A stretch of DNA of 64,000 nucleotides from positions 3,224,001-3,288,000 of the forward strand of contig NZ_CP015992.1 of assembly GCF_001708505.1 (NCBI RefSeq), in the 5' to 3' direction. The notes beneath the pieces are model-generated. The model worked only from the letters and a program-made list of their open reading frames with translations. It searched no databases and had not been told where the DNA came from. The translations under genes were made by a program, and so were the position numbers. Shown one piece after another: positions 23,849 through 34,661 of the stretch. The first letter of the stretch is position 1. Every line of letters starts with the position of its first letter. The DNA is from Pseudomonas sp. TCU-HL1 (GTDB lineage: Bacteria; Pseudomonadota; Gammaproteobacteria; Pseudomonadales; Pseudomonadaceae).

Positions 23849-25215
23849 TGAGAAGGGCGGCCCTGGTACTGGCGGCCTCGGCCGCCTTTCTCTTTTCAGG
23901 GGTGTCAATCGCCGCGACCAAGGTCCCGGTCAAAATGCCTTCGGCGCGTGCCGTGGCCAATGGGGGAGGGCAGGCGGTCAAGGATGGGGATCGGGTACGT
24001 GTGCCGGGTGACGGGCAGACCGAATACATCCAGGCAACGCCGGGTGGCACCAAGGGAACGCCGGTCAAGGTAATCCCGACCATCGATTACTCGATCCCGC
24101 GCACGATCACGCAAACGAAAAACCTGCTCAAGGCCAATGTCGGGCAAATCGTCGTCGGCGGGGTGATTGCCGGGATGGTCGCCGGTCTCGATTGGGTGAT
24201 GGGTGAGGGTGGTCAGGTCAAGAAGAAAGAGCAGTCGGTCGGCGGTTTGCCAGTTTCAACTACCGGTAATACGTTTGCGCCTGACCAGATTTGCTATCAG
24301 AAACCGGCGTCCCAGACGTTGGGCAAGGTCACCACGACTACGAATAACGGCGTGCTTTATGCGGTGATCGTTTCGCCTTCCGTGGGAAGTGCTTCGGGGT
24401 TGCCGTCCGGTTACCAGTTCAACAACAACTGTACGCAGCAGTCCAATGGCTACACCTATAACGCTCAAGGTTACTGGCCGCAGTCGGGGCACAAAGTTAT
24501 TGCACTGACGGATATTCAGACGACGTTGACCCCGTTGGCGGAGGCGGATTATTCCAAGGTGGATACCTTCGTGAATGGGCAGGCCGCCGATTGGCTGAAG
24601 AATCTCCTCAAGGAATCCTGTGAGGGTTCAAACAACCCCGATGGGTGTTTTGACAGCCTTGTCGATCAGTCCGCGTTGTCAGGTCCGACCTATGTTTCGG
24701 GTCCGAGAAGTTCGACGTTGGTGTCTGGTCCTGGCGGGGTCAAGCAGGTGGAAACCCAGACCAATTTCAACATCAAGTACGGGCCGAACTATTTCACCTG
24801 GAACGCCGTGACTCAAACCACGACGGTTAACCCGGACGGCACGACGGAAACCGAAACAACGACCGAGGGCGAGGAAGAGACGGAAGAGCAGCCGCAGGAA
24901 GAGGAAGATTTGGAGCCGCCTAGTCTGGACGATGCGTATAAGCCGGTGATCGATAAATACGACTCCATCGCCCAGGACATCGAAGACGTTGACGGTCTCG
25001 CCTCGGGGATCAATTACGCTCCCTGGTATTCCTTCGGCGGCGCCTGTCACGAGATCGAGGCAGAGCTGCCGGTGATCGGCATGTGGCGGACGGCCTATTG
25101 CCCTTACATCGAGAACATGGTCAGGCCGGTGCTGGCGTTCCTGTTCTTCCTGTTCACCTGGCATCGCTGCTACAGCATGTGGCAGGAAGCGGTGCGCGTC
25201 GGGAGACCCATCTAA
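23848..25215 (+). CDS. Adsorption protein (B copy 2)
   Basis: Copy of 17664-19031. Confidence 0.86.
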   Translation: MRRAALVLAASAAFLFSGVSIAATKVPVKMPSARAVANGGGQAVKDGDRVRVPGDGQTEYIQATPGGTKGTPVKVIPTIDYSIPRTITQTKNLLKANVGQIVVGGVIAGMVAGLDWVMGEGGQVKKKEQSVGGLPVSTTGNTFAPDQICYQKPASQTLGKVTTTTNNGVLYAVIVSPSVGSASGLPSGYQFNNNCTQQSNGYTYNAQGYWPQSGHKVIALTDIQTTLTPLAEADYSKVDTFVNGQAADWLKNLLKESCEGSNNPDGCFDSLVDQSALSGPTYVSGPRSSTLVSGPGGVKQVETQTNFNIKYGPNYFTWNAVTQTTTVNPDGTTETETTTEGEEETEEQPQEEEDLEPPSLDDAYKPVIDKYDSIAQDIEDVDGLASGINYAPWYSFGGACHEIEAELPVIGMWRTAYCPYIENMVRPVLAFLFFLFTWHRCYSMWQEAVRVGRPI

Positions 25216-25529
25216 TGGCGGCGCTACTTCAGTTCATCCTGAACATCTTTGTCTACTTCGCGAACTTCGCCATTGCCAAGTTGGGGGCTCGCTATGGCAT
25301 CCGCCTTGCCCTGGTGGCGTTCTGGCTGGCCGCTGTGGCAGTGCTCACCGCGACCATCAACGGGATTCTCACTGGCCTGGTGACGACGGTTCACCCGATT
25401 GTGCAGACCGCGCTGGGGCTCCTCCCGGCGTCCACCGGAGCGTGCATCGCGGCCCTTGCAGCGTGCCGGGCGGCCTGCTGGCTCTACGTCTCCGGCGTCT
25501 ACGTCGCCAGCGTCAAGGCCCGCGTCTAG
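25215..25529 (+). CDS. pVI-like minor coat protein (B copy 2)
   Basis: Copy of 19031-19345. Confidence 0.75.
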   Translation: MAALLQFILNIFVYFANFAIAKLGARYGIRLALVAFWLAAVAVLTATINGILTGLVTTVHPIVQTALGLLPASTGACIAALAACRAACWLYVSGVYVASVKARV

Positions 25530-25596
25530 CAGTAGACACCTACCGGCCGGCCCTTCAGGGCCGGTGGGTAGGTGTCCTATCAACTTGGAGGTTCTT

Positions 25597-26528
25597 ATGG
25601 CTGTCTACTTTGTCACTGGCAAACTTGGTTCGGGCAAATCACTCGTCGCCGTTGGCAAGATCCGCGACTACCTCTCCGATGGCCGTCGGGTGGCGACCAA
25701 CCTCGACCTCTGGGTCGATGAGATGTTCACTTACCACGACAAGTCGGCGGTTCGGTTGCCGGATAAGCCCAGGGCGGAAGACATGATGGCTCTCGGCCGG
25801 GCTACGAGTCCGACGATCCGCGGGACAACGACGAATCCCGTTACGGGCTCATCGTGCTGGATGAGTGCGGGACCTGGTTGAACTCGCGGGAATGGAACGA
25901 CAAGGAACGTCGCAAGCTGATCGATTGGTTTCTGCATGCTCGGAAGCACCGCTGGGACATCATCTTCCTGATTCAGGACATCGAGTCGTGTGACGCTCAG
26001 ATCGTTCGGGCGCTGTGCGAGCACCTGGTGGTGTGTCGGCGTATGGACCGCTTCAAGATCATGGGTTTCGGTCTGCCGCGTTTCCATGTGGCCAACGTGT
26101 ATTACGGGCGCACCGCAGAGGTGAAGGTTGACCGGTGGATGTATCGCGGGACTGATCTGTTCAAGGCGTACGACACGCGCCAGGTGTTCCGCGACGGGAT
26201 CGAGTTCTACGAGCAGGGGCCGGTCGATATGCGGGCGCCGTACTCGATGCTCAGCGCCTGGCACCTCAAGGGGCGGTATCTGCCGCCGTTGCCCGAGTCG
26301 GTTCCGTTCAAGCGCCGGATTGTCACCTTTGGTTTGTCGCTGCTGGTGAAACCGTTGCTTCTCGGCTGGGCGCTGACGGATGCGGACGGCATGTATCGGA
26401 CGTTGTTTCGCAGGAAGTGGATGGAAGAGGAATTGGAACGGTTGCGGCAGGAACGGGCCAAGCACAAGACGCTCATGTTGGCGTACGCTCACGACCCTAA
26501 GCTGTTCCCGCCGTACATGGAGTGTTGA
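25597..26528 (+). pseudogene. zot: Zot ATPase with one-base frameshift (B copy 2)
   Basis: Same as 19413-20345 except that CTCGGGCC became CTCGGCC near 25794. The frame is lost after about residue 67, between Walker A and Walker B. The downstream frame stays open from 25854. A single G-run deletion in an otherwise perfect copy could be a sequencing error. Confidence 0.8.
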
Positions 26529-26537
26529 GGTGATGCA

Positions 26538-26660
26538 ATGACTGACAAGGAATTCGAAGAAGCGCTGCGCCGTGGCGCGAATCATCCCATCGTAGCCGTG
26601 GCGGTGTTCGCGGCGGTCTTGATCGTTATGGCCATGGGTGCCCCGTTCTTTTTCCCCTAG
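26538..26660 (+). CDS. 40-aa membrane peptide next to att (B copy 2)
   Basis: Copy of 20355-20477. Confidence 0.62.
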   Translation: MTDKEFEEALRRGANHPIVAVAVFAAVLIVMAMGAPFFFP

Positions 26661-26662
26661 GC

Positions 26663-26739
26663 TTCGCATAATTTCAGGCGTTACGTGAGCGGGGTCCGGA
26701 CACTGGCCGGCTCGTAAACGTAATGGCGATTATGCGCAA
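26663..26739 (+). other. attP of phage C at the B/C junction, altered
   Basis: Compared with 49257-49346, the XerD arm lacks one T (TTACGTGAGC). About 13 bases of the loop between attP1 and attP2 are missing, and attP2 reads CGTAAACGTAA. It could be a real junction scar or error at a hairpin. Confidence 0.7.
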
Positions 26740-26969
26740 GCCCATCCCCCCTCGTTATCCCCTCCAATCTCGTCCAGGACGCGCGTTTGTACGCTCCTGG
26801 GCGTGAGGACCTGGACGCAGTCTGTTATGTGCTTCAGGACTATCCCAGGCTCGTTTCCGAGGTGCGCAAGTTGCGTGGTCGTGTTGATCAGCTGGATCGC
26901 GAAGGGGCCGATTTCGATGCTCGCCTTGAAGCGCTCCAGGAAGCGTGCCGGGCAATCCTGGACCTCTGA
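26732..26969 (+). pseudogene. attP-embedded coiled-coil gene, frameshifted (C copy 1)
   Basis: One extra C in the C-run at about 26746 shifts the frame at codon 6; the rest matches 49339-49575. Confidence 0.72.
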
Positions 26970-27115
26970 CTGGTACCATTTTCGACCTCGAGGATCTGCA
27001 CCTGGTTGAAAGTTTGGTACCAAAGCTATTGCGACTCTCGATGGGTATTGGTACCTTTTTGGCTGACCAGGTCATGCCCTGGATCTCGCAATTGGTACCA
27101 AATGGAGAGTTGAAG

Positions 27116-27515
27116 ATGCTGATCAAGATCCCGGATGCCGACGATGCCTTCGTCGAAAAGCTGAAACGTCAGACCGGCTCGTCCACCGGTTCCAAGGCAT
27201 ACGCCAAGGCTGCCGCTGAATACGACTTCCTGGTCAAAAACCGTTGAGTGGCAGAAGCGCGAGATTGCCCGCCTGGAAGAGCTGGTGGCCGTCCGTGATC
27301 AGACCCTGAAGGGCGCCCGATCTGCTGCCATCCTCCTCCTGGAAGCGACAGGGCAGGGCGACTTGCTCAACGATTCGGTACCAGAATCGTCACCAGCTCG
27401 GCGCCGGCCGGCTCCTGCAGCGGATGATTTTGGTACCGAAACCAAGCTGACTCCTCAGGTTGGCGAGACCATGGATCACTTTTTGGCCCGGTTGAACCGG
27501 CAGGGGCGTTCCTGA
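27116..27515 (+). pseudogene. 132-aa coiled-coil cargo gene, frameshifted (C copy 1)
   Basis: An extra A in an A-run at about 27240 breaks the frame of the gene described at 49722-50120. Confidence 0.72.
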
Positions 27516-27626
27516 TGGGAGTTATCGATGCGTTCTTGATTTTTTGGTGCTGATCCTGCTTCCTGCTGGTGGCAGTCCGTTTATGGGCTGGCATGTCCCT
27601 CGGCGTCTATGGCTCTGATCAAATAG
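27515..27626 (+). pseudogene. 31-aa membrane peptide gene, disrupted (C copy 1)
   Basis: Relative to 50120-50215 there are several indels plus about 20 extra bases (27583-27605, GGCATGTCCCTCGGCG-type sequence). Confidence 0.6.
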
Positions 27627-27869
27627 TACCAACCCTCGCCGGCGCCGCGGTCCTGGAAGAGATTCTGGGACCATTTCCCGCCCTCGTGCACGTCCGCGAC
27701 CCCCTAGGCCTCCGCCGCGCCGGACCCACCTCGCGCCATGATCACCCTCAGTTGCTCGCAGCGGCGTTACACATCGCACGCCGGGGAGGCCAATTGCAGG
27801 TCTTCAACCTTCCGAGGAACGACTCGCCCGTCTAGCCCAGCTGGGGCGGCGCGATGGTCGTGCAGACTT

Positions 27870-28046
27870 TTACAGCCACAAGATCGCGGCCAGCATTGCG
27901 CTAGCGAGCACCAGGAATATCGGTGTGGTCAGGTTCAGCCTTGGTGACTTCTTTGGGGTTTCAAGCGGCAGCGGTGGCCTTGATTCGCTTTTCTGGCGCT
28001 TTTCCCGCTGTTCCTGCCGATACCACTCCCTGTCCTGCATTCCCAT
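27870..28046 (-). CDS. 58-aa single-pass membrane protein (C copy 1)
   Basis: Intact copy of 50464-50640. Confidence 0.68.
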   Translation of the reverse strand: MGMQDREWYRQEQREKRQKSESRPPLPLETPKKSPRLNLTTPIFLVLASAMLAAILWL

Positions 28047-28232
28047 TTCTAGGCCCTTTCCTGGCGTGCTTTAGGTGTGTTTCCGGCGCGCTGGGTGGGC
28101 CGGGAAAGTCGGGTACTGGTAATACCCGACTTTTGTCTCATTTTTTTACTTCATCGACGCTTTATCGCTTCCTTGCTTCCACCCTCCTGGTCGTTCTTTG
28201 CCTGCTCCGGCGACGACCTATTGCGGGGGCTG

Positions 28233-28412
28233 CTAGTCCCTTTTTTTGTGGAAGCGCTCCAGGTCCTCTGGGGTCATTTCCTCAAGGCCCTTGAGGATCA
28301 GCCAGCGTAGAACCTCGGTGTCTTTGACCGATGCCTGGAGGTGGATGACGGCTTTGACGGTCTCTTTCTCGACCTTCCGCCACGTTGCATCGTCGATGTG
28401 TTTGGTTGGCAT
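28233..28412 (-). CDS. Repressor candidate (C copy 1)
   Basis: Copy of 50827-51006. Confidence 0.7.
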   Translation of the reverse strand: MPTKHIDDATWRKVEKETVKAVIHLQASVKDTEVLRWLILKGLEEMTPEDLERFHKKRD

Positions 28413-28540
28413 GTTTTCCTTGTGCGTCAAGTGCTTGGCGCTTTCTATCGTAGCCTGATTTTCTCAGAGCCTTGACATTGAGATTCTAAGAATCTAATTT
28501 CCGCACCGGAATCTAATTTCTGAGAAACTCAGGTGCAGGG

Positions 28541-29581
28541 ATGATTGACTGGACGTCGCTGTTCATCGAGCTGAACCATTCGCCCCTCCAGGCTGGGGCG
28601 GTGGTCTGCATCGAAGCGGACGGAACGATTGCCTGGGAGACCCCTCGCAAGATGCAAGTTCGCGGCTCGCATGAGTCGTCGATGCATGTTCGTAGCGTAG
28701 GCGGGGACGGCAAAGGCAATGCAACTCACCTCTATATCGATGGAAACCCTTCCAAGTGGCTTCAAGGCCACAACCTTGTTGGTTCGGATGACTTGCTCGC
28801 TCTCGTTTGGGATGTTTTCGCCAGGGTCTGCGGGATATTTCAACTTGAGCCTACTGACTTTGAACGTCAGAAAGTTAGGGCAGGGCAGTACCGCGTTACC
28901 CGCATCGACTATAACCGCATGTTTGAACTTCCAAGTAGGTCGGATGTTCGCTCCTGGTTGCGAGCTGGTGAGTTCAAGTGCAAGTCTCGGCATGGACGGC
29001 CCGTTCATGATCGCGGAACTCTGATATTTGGCAAGGGTAGTACGCATTGGCGTATTACCTGTTATTGCAAGGCTGACGAGATTACGGGAAAGGGCTCTCA
29101 CAAGTTGGCCGAAGAGTTCCATTCAATTCCTGAGATTCACGAATTCATCGATAACAAGCTTCGTGTTGAACTTCGGTTGCTGTCGAAGAAGCTTAAGGCG
29201 CTCGACCTGGAATACGGTCACAAACTCACCCCGGCGGCTCTATGGGCTCAGTACCGCCATTTTATTGGGGAACTTGATATGTCTGAGCAAATTGAACTTA
29301 ACAGCCAGCAACTTCTTGAGTTGCCGAATAAGCTTCGCGCTACGTACGTTCTTTGGAAGCAAGGCCATGACTTATTCAGCATGCTTTCGAAGCCTACGTA
29401 TTACCGCCATCGCAAAGAACTTCTCTCGCTGGGTATTGATATCAATATCAGGTGCGATCGACGCGATGACACGAACGTTATTCCGATGATTCGCGTCCTG
29501 GAAGCTAAGCCAGCGGCTATTCCGTCTTTCTTCTTTGAAAAGAATCTTGTTCATTTCTCCACCAGGAGGGCGCAAGCATGA
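28541..29581 (+). CDS. Phage replication initiation protein, II/X family (C copy 1)
   Basis: Intact copy of 51135-52175. Confidence 0.87.
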   Translation: MIDWTSLFIELNHSPLQAGAVVCIEADGTIAWETPRKMQVRGSHESSMHVRSVGGDGKGNATHLYIDGNPSKWLQGHNLVGSDDLLALVWDVFARVCGIFQLEPTDFERQKVRAGQYRVTRIDYNRMFELPSRSDVRSWLRAGEFKCKSRHGRPVHDRGTLIFGKGSTHWRITCYCKADEITGKGSHKLAEEFHSIPEIHEFIDNKLRVELRLLSKKLKALDLEYGHKLTPAALWAQYRHFIGELDMSEQIELNSQQLLELPNKLRATYVLWKQGHDLFSMLSKPTYYRHRKELLSLGIDINIRCDRRDDTNVIPMIRVLEAKPAAIPSFFFEKNLVHFSTRRAQA

Positions 29582-29829
29582 AGAGCATGTTTGACAACTA
29601 TTTTGGCGGAAAGATCGACTCTCGGTCTGTGATGCAAGGCAAGATTCGCAAAATGGAAGTTACCGGCAGTGTTATTGCCGAGGCTATCCGGGTCGTCGAG
29701 TCCAGGACTCCGGCTGAAATTCTTTCTGATCGCGTTCAACTCGCGAAAGAAAAGAAGTGGCAACTTGTCGCTTCGCGCAGTAGTGGCGCCCCTTTCCTGG
29801 GCGACGCCTTTGAACTTCCAAACTCCTAA
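29578..29829 (+). CDS. Hypothetical 83-aa protein (C copy 1)
   Basis: Copy of 52172-52423. Confidence 0.7.
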   Translation: MKSMFDNYFGGKIDSRSVMQGKIRKMEVTGSVIAEAIRVVESRTPAEILSDRVQLAKEKKWQLVASRSSGAPFLGDAFELPNS

Positions 29830-29847
29830 CTCTTCCTGGAGCAAACT

Positions 29848-30162
29848 ATGTCCAATGTATTCGTGAAAGTCTCCATCACTGCTTCCTGCACCTTCCGTAG
29901 CGGTACTTCTGGTGCGGGCAAGCCTTATACCATGGCAGAAGCCTACGCCCATCTTCCGGGCTGCGACTTCCCGCAGAAGTTCTCCTACTACTGCCGTAGC
30001 GAACAAGAAGTGCTGCCGACTGGGGACTATGAAGTCCCTCTCAAGGGCGAAGTTAAAGATGGACGCGTAGTGTTCGACCTCGATCCACGTCAGGGCCGTC
30101 GTGTTTCTTCGGATATCCGTCCGGCTCCGACTTCTACCGCTCCAAAAGCTGCGCAGGGCTAA
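29848..30162 (+). CDS. ssDNA-binding protein candidate (C copy 1)
   Basis: Copy of 52442-52756. Confidence 0.74.
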   Translation: MSNVFVKVSITASCTFRSGTSGAGKPYTMAEAYAHLPGCDFPQKFSYYCRSEQEVLPTGDYEVPLKGEVKDGRVVFDLDPRQGRRVSSDIRPAPTSTAPKAAQG

Positions 30163-30164
30163 CT

Positions 30165-30278
30165 ATGAGCCTTGAGTGCGATGACTGCGGGGAAGAGTTC
30201 GAAGAGGACGATCCCGGCATCCTGGTGGAAGACGGCGAGCAACTTTGCCCCTTCTGTAACTCCGAGGAATCGGATTAA
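30165..30278 (+). CDS. 37-aa zinc-ribbon peptide (C copy 1)
   Basis: Copy of 52759-52872. Confidence 0.7.
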   Translation: MSLECDDCGEEFEEDDPGILVEDGEQLCPFCNSEESD

Positions 30279-30296
30279 TCAACTAACGGGGGCTCT

Positions 30297-30431
30297 ATGC
30301 CGGAGTCTCTAACAACTTTGACGGTAGAGGGTTTAACGACCGTGTATACCGCAGGATTCTTGCTCACGGTCACTTGCTGGGCGATGGGCATGAAAATCGG
30401 CGTCGCAATTGGCGTCATTAAAAAACTGTAA
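30297..30431 (+). CDS. 44-aa membrane peptide (C copy 1)
   Basis: Copy of 52891-53025. Confidence 0.62.
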   Translation: MPESLTTLTVEGLTTVYTAGFLLTVTCWAMGMKIGVAIGVIKKL

Positions 30432-30443
30432 TGGAGAAACAAC

Positions 30444-30578
30444 ATGGCTGAGATTTTCGCTTCCGTAGACCTGACTGATGTTGCCGCTTGGGTGGGCGCT
30501 ACCGGTGTTCTGATCATCGGTATCACCATGGCTTTCAAGGCGATCGGCCTCGGCAAACGCGGCGTCAAAATGGCCTAA
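30444..30578 (+). CDS. Major coat protein without signal peptide (C copy 1)
   Basis: Copy of 53038-53172. Confidence 0.8.
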   Translation: MAEIFASVDLTDVAAWVGATGVLIIGITMAFKAIGLGKRGVKMA

Positions 30579-30617
30579 GGCCAGGGGAGGGGATAGCAAT
30601 ATCCCCTCTAAACCCTA

Positions 30618-30734
30618 ATGGAACAATTAGCGATTTCTCCGGCGGATATAGCCATGCTCGCTTACTCGCTGGTGTTTATCGGTGGAGTAATAGGCGGATG
30701 GGCATTTGTTCTCGGCATACAGCAGCGCTTTTAG
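30618..30734 (+). CDS. 38-aa membrane peptide (C copy 1)
   Basis: Copy of 53212-53328. Confidence 0.6.
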   Translation: MEQLAISPADIAMLAYSLVFIGGVIGGWAFVLGIQQRF

Positions 30735-32214
30735 CGCTGTTTGTTTTCTCTCTCCCTGTTTCGGCGGCCGTTCGTGCACCGATCAAAACTACAGCGCAGC
30801 AAGTTGGTAAGACTGCGCATACTCCAAGCTTCCAAACGCCAAATGGTGAACTGGCTTATTTTGGCGCCGACACTTATTACGATGTTGTATCGGGCTCTCG
30901 TTTTAGTGCAGGGGATTCTCCATCGCCTACAGTTCGTCCTGCCGCCTCTACTGTTGGTACTCCTCAGTTTCCTTATGGTCCGAGTCAAGCTCTTCCAGGT
31001 AATGGGCCTGATGGTTCAATTACGCGAGTTAAGGTTACGCCTAAGGCGGTAGTTCCTAAGGCTCCCATTGTTACGCGCCTTAAGAACATCGTTAAAACTA
31101 ATCCAGCTTCATTGGCTTTGAATGCGGCGGTGACGGCGGCGGTCGCGGGGGTGGGTTGGGTCATGAGCGACGATAATACAAAGTTGCAAAAGCAGGCAAA
31201 GACTTATCAGAACATGCCGGTATCTGGTGAAGGCACGTTTAACCCGTTAAACATTTGCCAGATTTATCCCGCGTCGCAGACGCTCGACAAGATCACTGTG
31301 ACCACCTTTGGCGGTGTGCTGTATGCGGTCGGCGTTTTCACGCCAGTTCAAAACGGCGGCAGTGGCCGGCCGGCAGACTTTAGTCAGCACGTGAATAACT
31401 GTACGGCTTCGGGGTTGGGTTATTCGTGGTATCCCTCGGGTATTTGGCCGTCTTCGGGCGCCAAGGCTATTTCGGTCTCGGATATCAAGACGACCAAGAC
31501 TGATCTTGCTGAAGCTGATTACAGCGCCTTGGACACCTATACCGCTGGGCGTCCTGCGTCGGATTGGTTGCAGTATCAGAAGTTTGTTTGTGAGCAGGAT
31601 GCTGATCCAGCGGCCTGCTATAAGGCGACTTCTACGCTGAGTTTCTCTGGGCCTGCCACGGCGGTGGGGCCTTCCTGGTCGAGCACGAAAACTTACCTTA
31701 AGCCGGACGGTTCTACCGGTACCCAGGTAACAAACAACTCGACGCAGTACAACTTCACTTATGGACCGAATTATTTCGATACGGGTTCTACTACCACCTC
31801 AACGGTGACTCAGGATGGTCAGCTGGTTTCCACCGAGACTTCTCAGGATACAAGTGCGCCGCAAGAAGTTCCTCCCGATACTGAATCTGAGCCGGAAGAG
31901 CAATATACGTTTGATGATTCCGAGCTTCCTGAGGTAACCCATTTTACGAACAAAAATATCCTGACGGATTCCAGGGCGTTTGGAGTGAGGCGAAGTCTGA
32001 CTTTGAAAACAGTGAATTCATTTCATTTCTGCACTCGTTTGTTCCTAGCTTCTCTGGGACTTGCCCAACTTGGTCTATGAATTTCGCCATAGGCGCTATG
32101 GCTAACTTCGGTACTATTCCGTTTCAAAGCATCTGTTATGTATTCGACTTTGTTAAAAGCATCTTCCTGGTAACTGCGGCGTTCGCTTGTCGCTACATTA
32201 TGTTTGGAGGCTGA
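30698..32214 (+). pseudogene. Adsorption protein, frameshifted near the C-terminus (C copy 1)
   Basis: One C is missing at about 31938 (GTAACCCATT against GTAACCCCATT in C4). Translation runs to a stop at 32080 and lacks the native C-terminal domain and membrane anchor. Confidence 0.78.
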
Positions 32215-32215
32215 T

Positions 32216-32555
32216 ATGGGAGCCATATTTCAGTTCTTCACCGCGTTGCTGGCCAAGATTTCGGCGGTTGCCAGTTGGCTGCTGGCAGTGGTCAAGCGCG
32301 TTTTTTGATGATTTGTGGAATATCGTTACTGATCTCGCATGCTGGGGTCCTAGAGAGCGTATTGGGGCTGGCTTCTTCTGCGCTATCTACTATTGATGTT
32401 CCGTTTAATCCTCAGACGTATTACGGCATGCTCCCGCCTGATGTTGTGAATATGCTCGGCGTTATTGGCCTTACTCAGGCACTGACGATGATTGTCGCCG
32501 CCCTGGTAGTCGTTTCTTGCTGCAAACTATCCCGTTCGTTCGCTGGGGGTCCTGA
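32216..32555 (+). pseudogene. pVI-like gene, frameshifted (C copy 1)
   Basis: An extra T (about 32302), an extra G (about 32345) and a missing C (about 32510) relative to 54811-55149. Confidence 0.72.
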
Positions 32556-32557
32556 TC

Positions 32558-33701
32558 ATGATTAACCTGATGCTGGGTCAACCAGGTGGCGGCAAATCTT
32601 ATGAGTCCGTGGCGTTTCATGTAATACCGGCCGTGGTGGAGCAGGGGAGGCGAGTGATTACTAACTTGCCGCTCGCCCTGGACGTTTGGGAGAGTTATTG
32701 GCCGGGCTGCACGAAATTAATCGAGATTCGTCAGCCTCAATTGGATAGATGGCGAACTTGTGCGGCCTTTTAGTCGCCTGGATCATTACGGTGATACGTG
32801 GCGCCATCCTGTGACGGGTGTTGGTCCTTTGTATGTGGTCGATGAATGCCATCTTGCAATCCCGCTTCGCGGGCCTGACCCGAAGGAGCAAGTGCGCGTT
32901 GAGGAATGGTTCTCCCTGCACCGTCACGAACTGGCCGACGTACTTCTGATTACGCAGAGTTACGGCAAGATCAATAAGGCGATTCGTGACCTAGTTCAGG
33001 TTGTTTATCGCTGCAAGAAGGCTACGGCGTTTGGCTTTTCTAATCGGTATATCCGCAAGGTCCAGGACGGATTGCGCGGTGATGTCGTCAACACTACGGA
33101 TCGTAAATATGAGAAGAAGTACTTCGCGCTTTACAAGTCGCATACGAGGTCAAGTGCCGCCGCCCAGGAGCTGGATGCCAATGACATTATTCCGATCTGG
33201 AAGCGTTGGCCGTTTAAGGGGGCTGCACTTTGTTTTCTCTTCTTCTTTTGCTTCGTTATTTATCAGGCTACTAAAGATGATGAAAAGAAAGTTCCTCCGG
33301 CACCTAAGGCAAAGCCAGTCCAGGTCGAGCACCAGGAGCCGACGCCGGTAGTTGCGCCTTCGCCTGTACCTGGCGAAGTTGCTCAGCCTCGTGGGCCTGA
33401 GCAGAAGCTGCATCCGTACCAGGGTCTGTCGATGCATCTCCAGGCGCTGCTCAAGGGCAAGCGCTTCCGCAATGGTGTTGAGGAAGAGTTCCTGGGTGGC
33501 TATGTGACCATCGCGCAGAACGGCCAGCCGATCCGTCGCGTGTCGTTCGATGATCTCCGTACCGCCGGCTATGAAGTGGCCTATGAGTCCGATACGGTTG
33601 TTAGCCTGACCTACAAGGGCTTTGACGTAGGGTTCGTCGTTGCCGACCTGCCGACCACCGGCCTGGCCTCGAAAGTGACAACGGCCGGCGTCGCGGACTA
33701 A
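32558..33701 (+). pseudogene. zot: Zot ATPase, frameshifted (C copy 1)
   Basis: An extra G at about 32744 separates Walker A from the rest; otherwise as 55152-56294. Confidence 0.78.
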
Positions 33702-33865
33702 CGTGATTGGGAGGGCTCCCGCTTGCGGGAGGGACCCGATCACGGTAGGCAGGGGCGACGGTCTGGATCGTTCCTTCCGAACAGCCCGCAGCGTCGCCAG
33801 CTCGCCATCGCCGGTTACCACCTTCAAAAACCACGGGGAACGGCTCCGCCGTCACCTCCTATGGC

Positions 33866-33874
33866 TTCGCATAA
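33866..33874 (+). other. Internal XerC-arm repeat (C copy 1)
   Basis: See 56459-56467. Confidence 0.6.
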
Positions 33875-33886
33875 TTGGAGTTCCGT

Positions 33887-34045
33887 ATGATCCTGAGCTA
33901 CGAGCTTGTCGATGATCCTGGTCATGAGCACGAGGAAGAGGTGGAAACCCAGTTCCACGCCTGTCTACGGCTCCAGTCGATCGAGGCGTTTTGTTCCTGG
34001 TGGGAACTGACGGACGAAGACGGCGAGGTGTTGATGTCGTCATGA
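33887..34045 (+). CDS. 52-aa acidic cassette protein (C copy 1)
   Basis: Copy of 56480-56638. Confidence 0.65.
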   Translation: MILSYELVDDPGHEHEEEVETQFHACLRLQSIEAFCSWWELTDEDGEVLMSS

Positions 34046-34206
34046 GAAACCGTTTCCCTGGTACCTGTTATCGCTGCGGCTTGCTGGTCCCGAAGGGCGC
34101 CGGGCATTTCGAGCGAATCGCTGGCGGCTGGCGTGTTCAGCACGCTGAATGCTGCTTGAAGGCTCGCGAGGAACGGGCAGGAAGAGAAATCCAAGGCTTC
34201 GCATAA
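34042..34206 (+). CDS. 54-aa Cys-rich cassette protein (C copy 1)
   Basis: Copy of 56635-56799; its TAA is the end of the attP XerC arm of copy 2. Confidence 0.7.
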   Translation: MRNRFPGTCYRCGLLVPKGAGHFERIAGGWRVQHAECCLKAREERAGREIQGFA

Positions 34207-34288
34207 TTTCAGGCGTTACGTTGAGCGGGGTCCGGACACTGGCGTAGCCCTCCGGGCCTCGCGTAACGTAATGGGCGATTATGCGCAA
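34198..34288 (+). other. Folded attP of phage C (C1/C2 junction)
   Basis: As 49257-49346 with one extra G in the attP2 centre. Confidence 0.8.
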
Positions 34289-34516
34289 GCCCATCCCCTC
34301 GTTATCCCCTCCAATCTCGTCCAGGACGCGCGTTTGTACGCTCCTGGGCGTGAGGACCTGGACGCAGTCTGTTATGTGCTTCAGGACTATCCCAGGCTCG
34401 TTTACCGAGGTGCGCAAGTTGCGTGGTCGTGTTGATCAGCTGGATCCGAAGGGGCCGATTTCGATGCTCGCCTTGAAGCGCTCCAGGAAGCGTGCCGGGC
34501 AATCCTGGACCTCTGA
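34281..34516 (+). pseudogene. attP-embedded coiled-coil gene, frameshifted (C copy 2)
   Basis: A missing C at codon 6, an extra A at about 34404 and missing bases near 34446. Confidence 0.72.
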
Positions 34517-34661
34517 CTGGTACCATTTTCGACCTCGAGGATCTGCACCTGTTGAAAGTTTGGTACCCAAGCTATTGCGACTCTCGATGGGTATTGGTAC
34601 CTTTTTGGCTGACCAGGTCATGCCCTGGATCTCGCAATTGGTACCAAATGGAGAGTTGAAG

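Larger units (their letters stand above)
20480..26662 (+). mobile_element. Inovirus prophage B, copy 2
   Basis: This is a repeat of B copy 1 at offset 6184. The only difference I found is a missing G near 25794, inside zot, which makes the unit 6183 bp. Confidence 0.93.
26663..34197 (+). mobile_element. Inovirus prophage C, copy 1
   Basis: This 7535-bp unit has clusters of indels around 26690-27620 and 31930-32770. The replication and coat genes between the clusters are intact. Confidence 0.92.
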
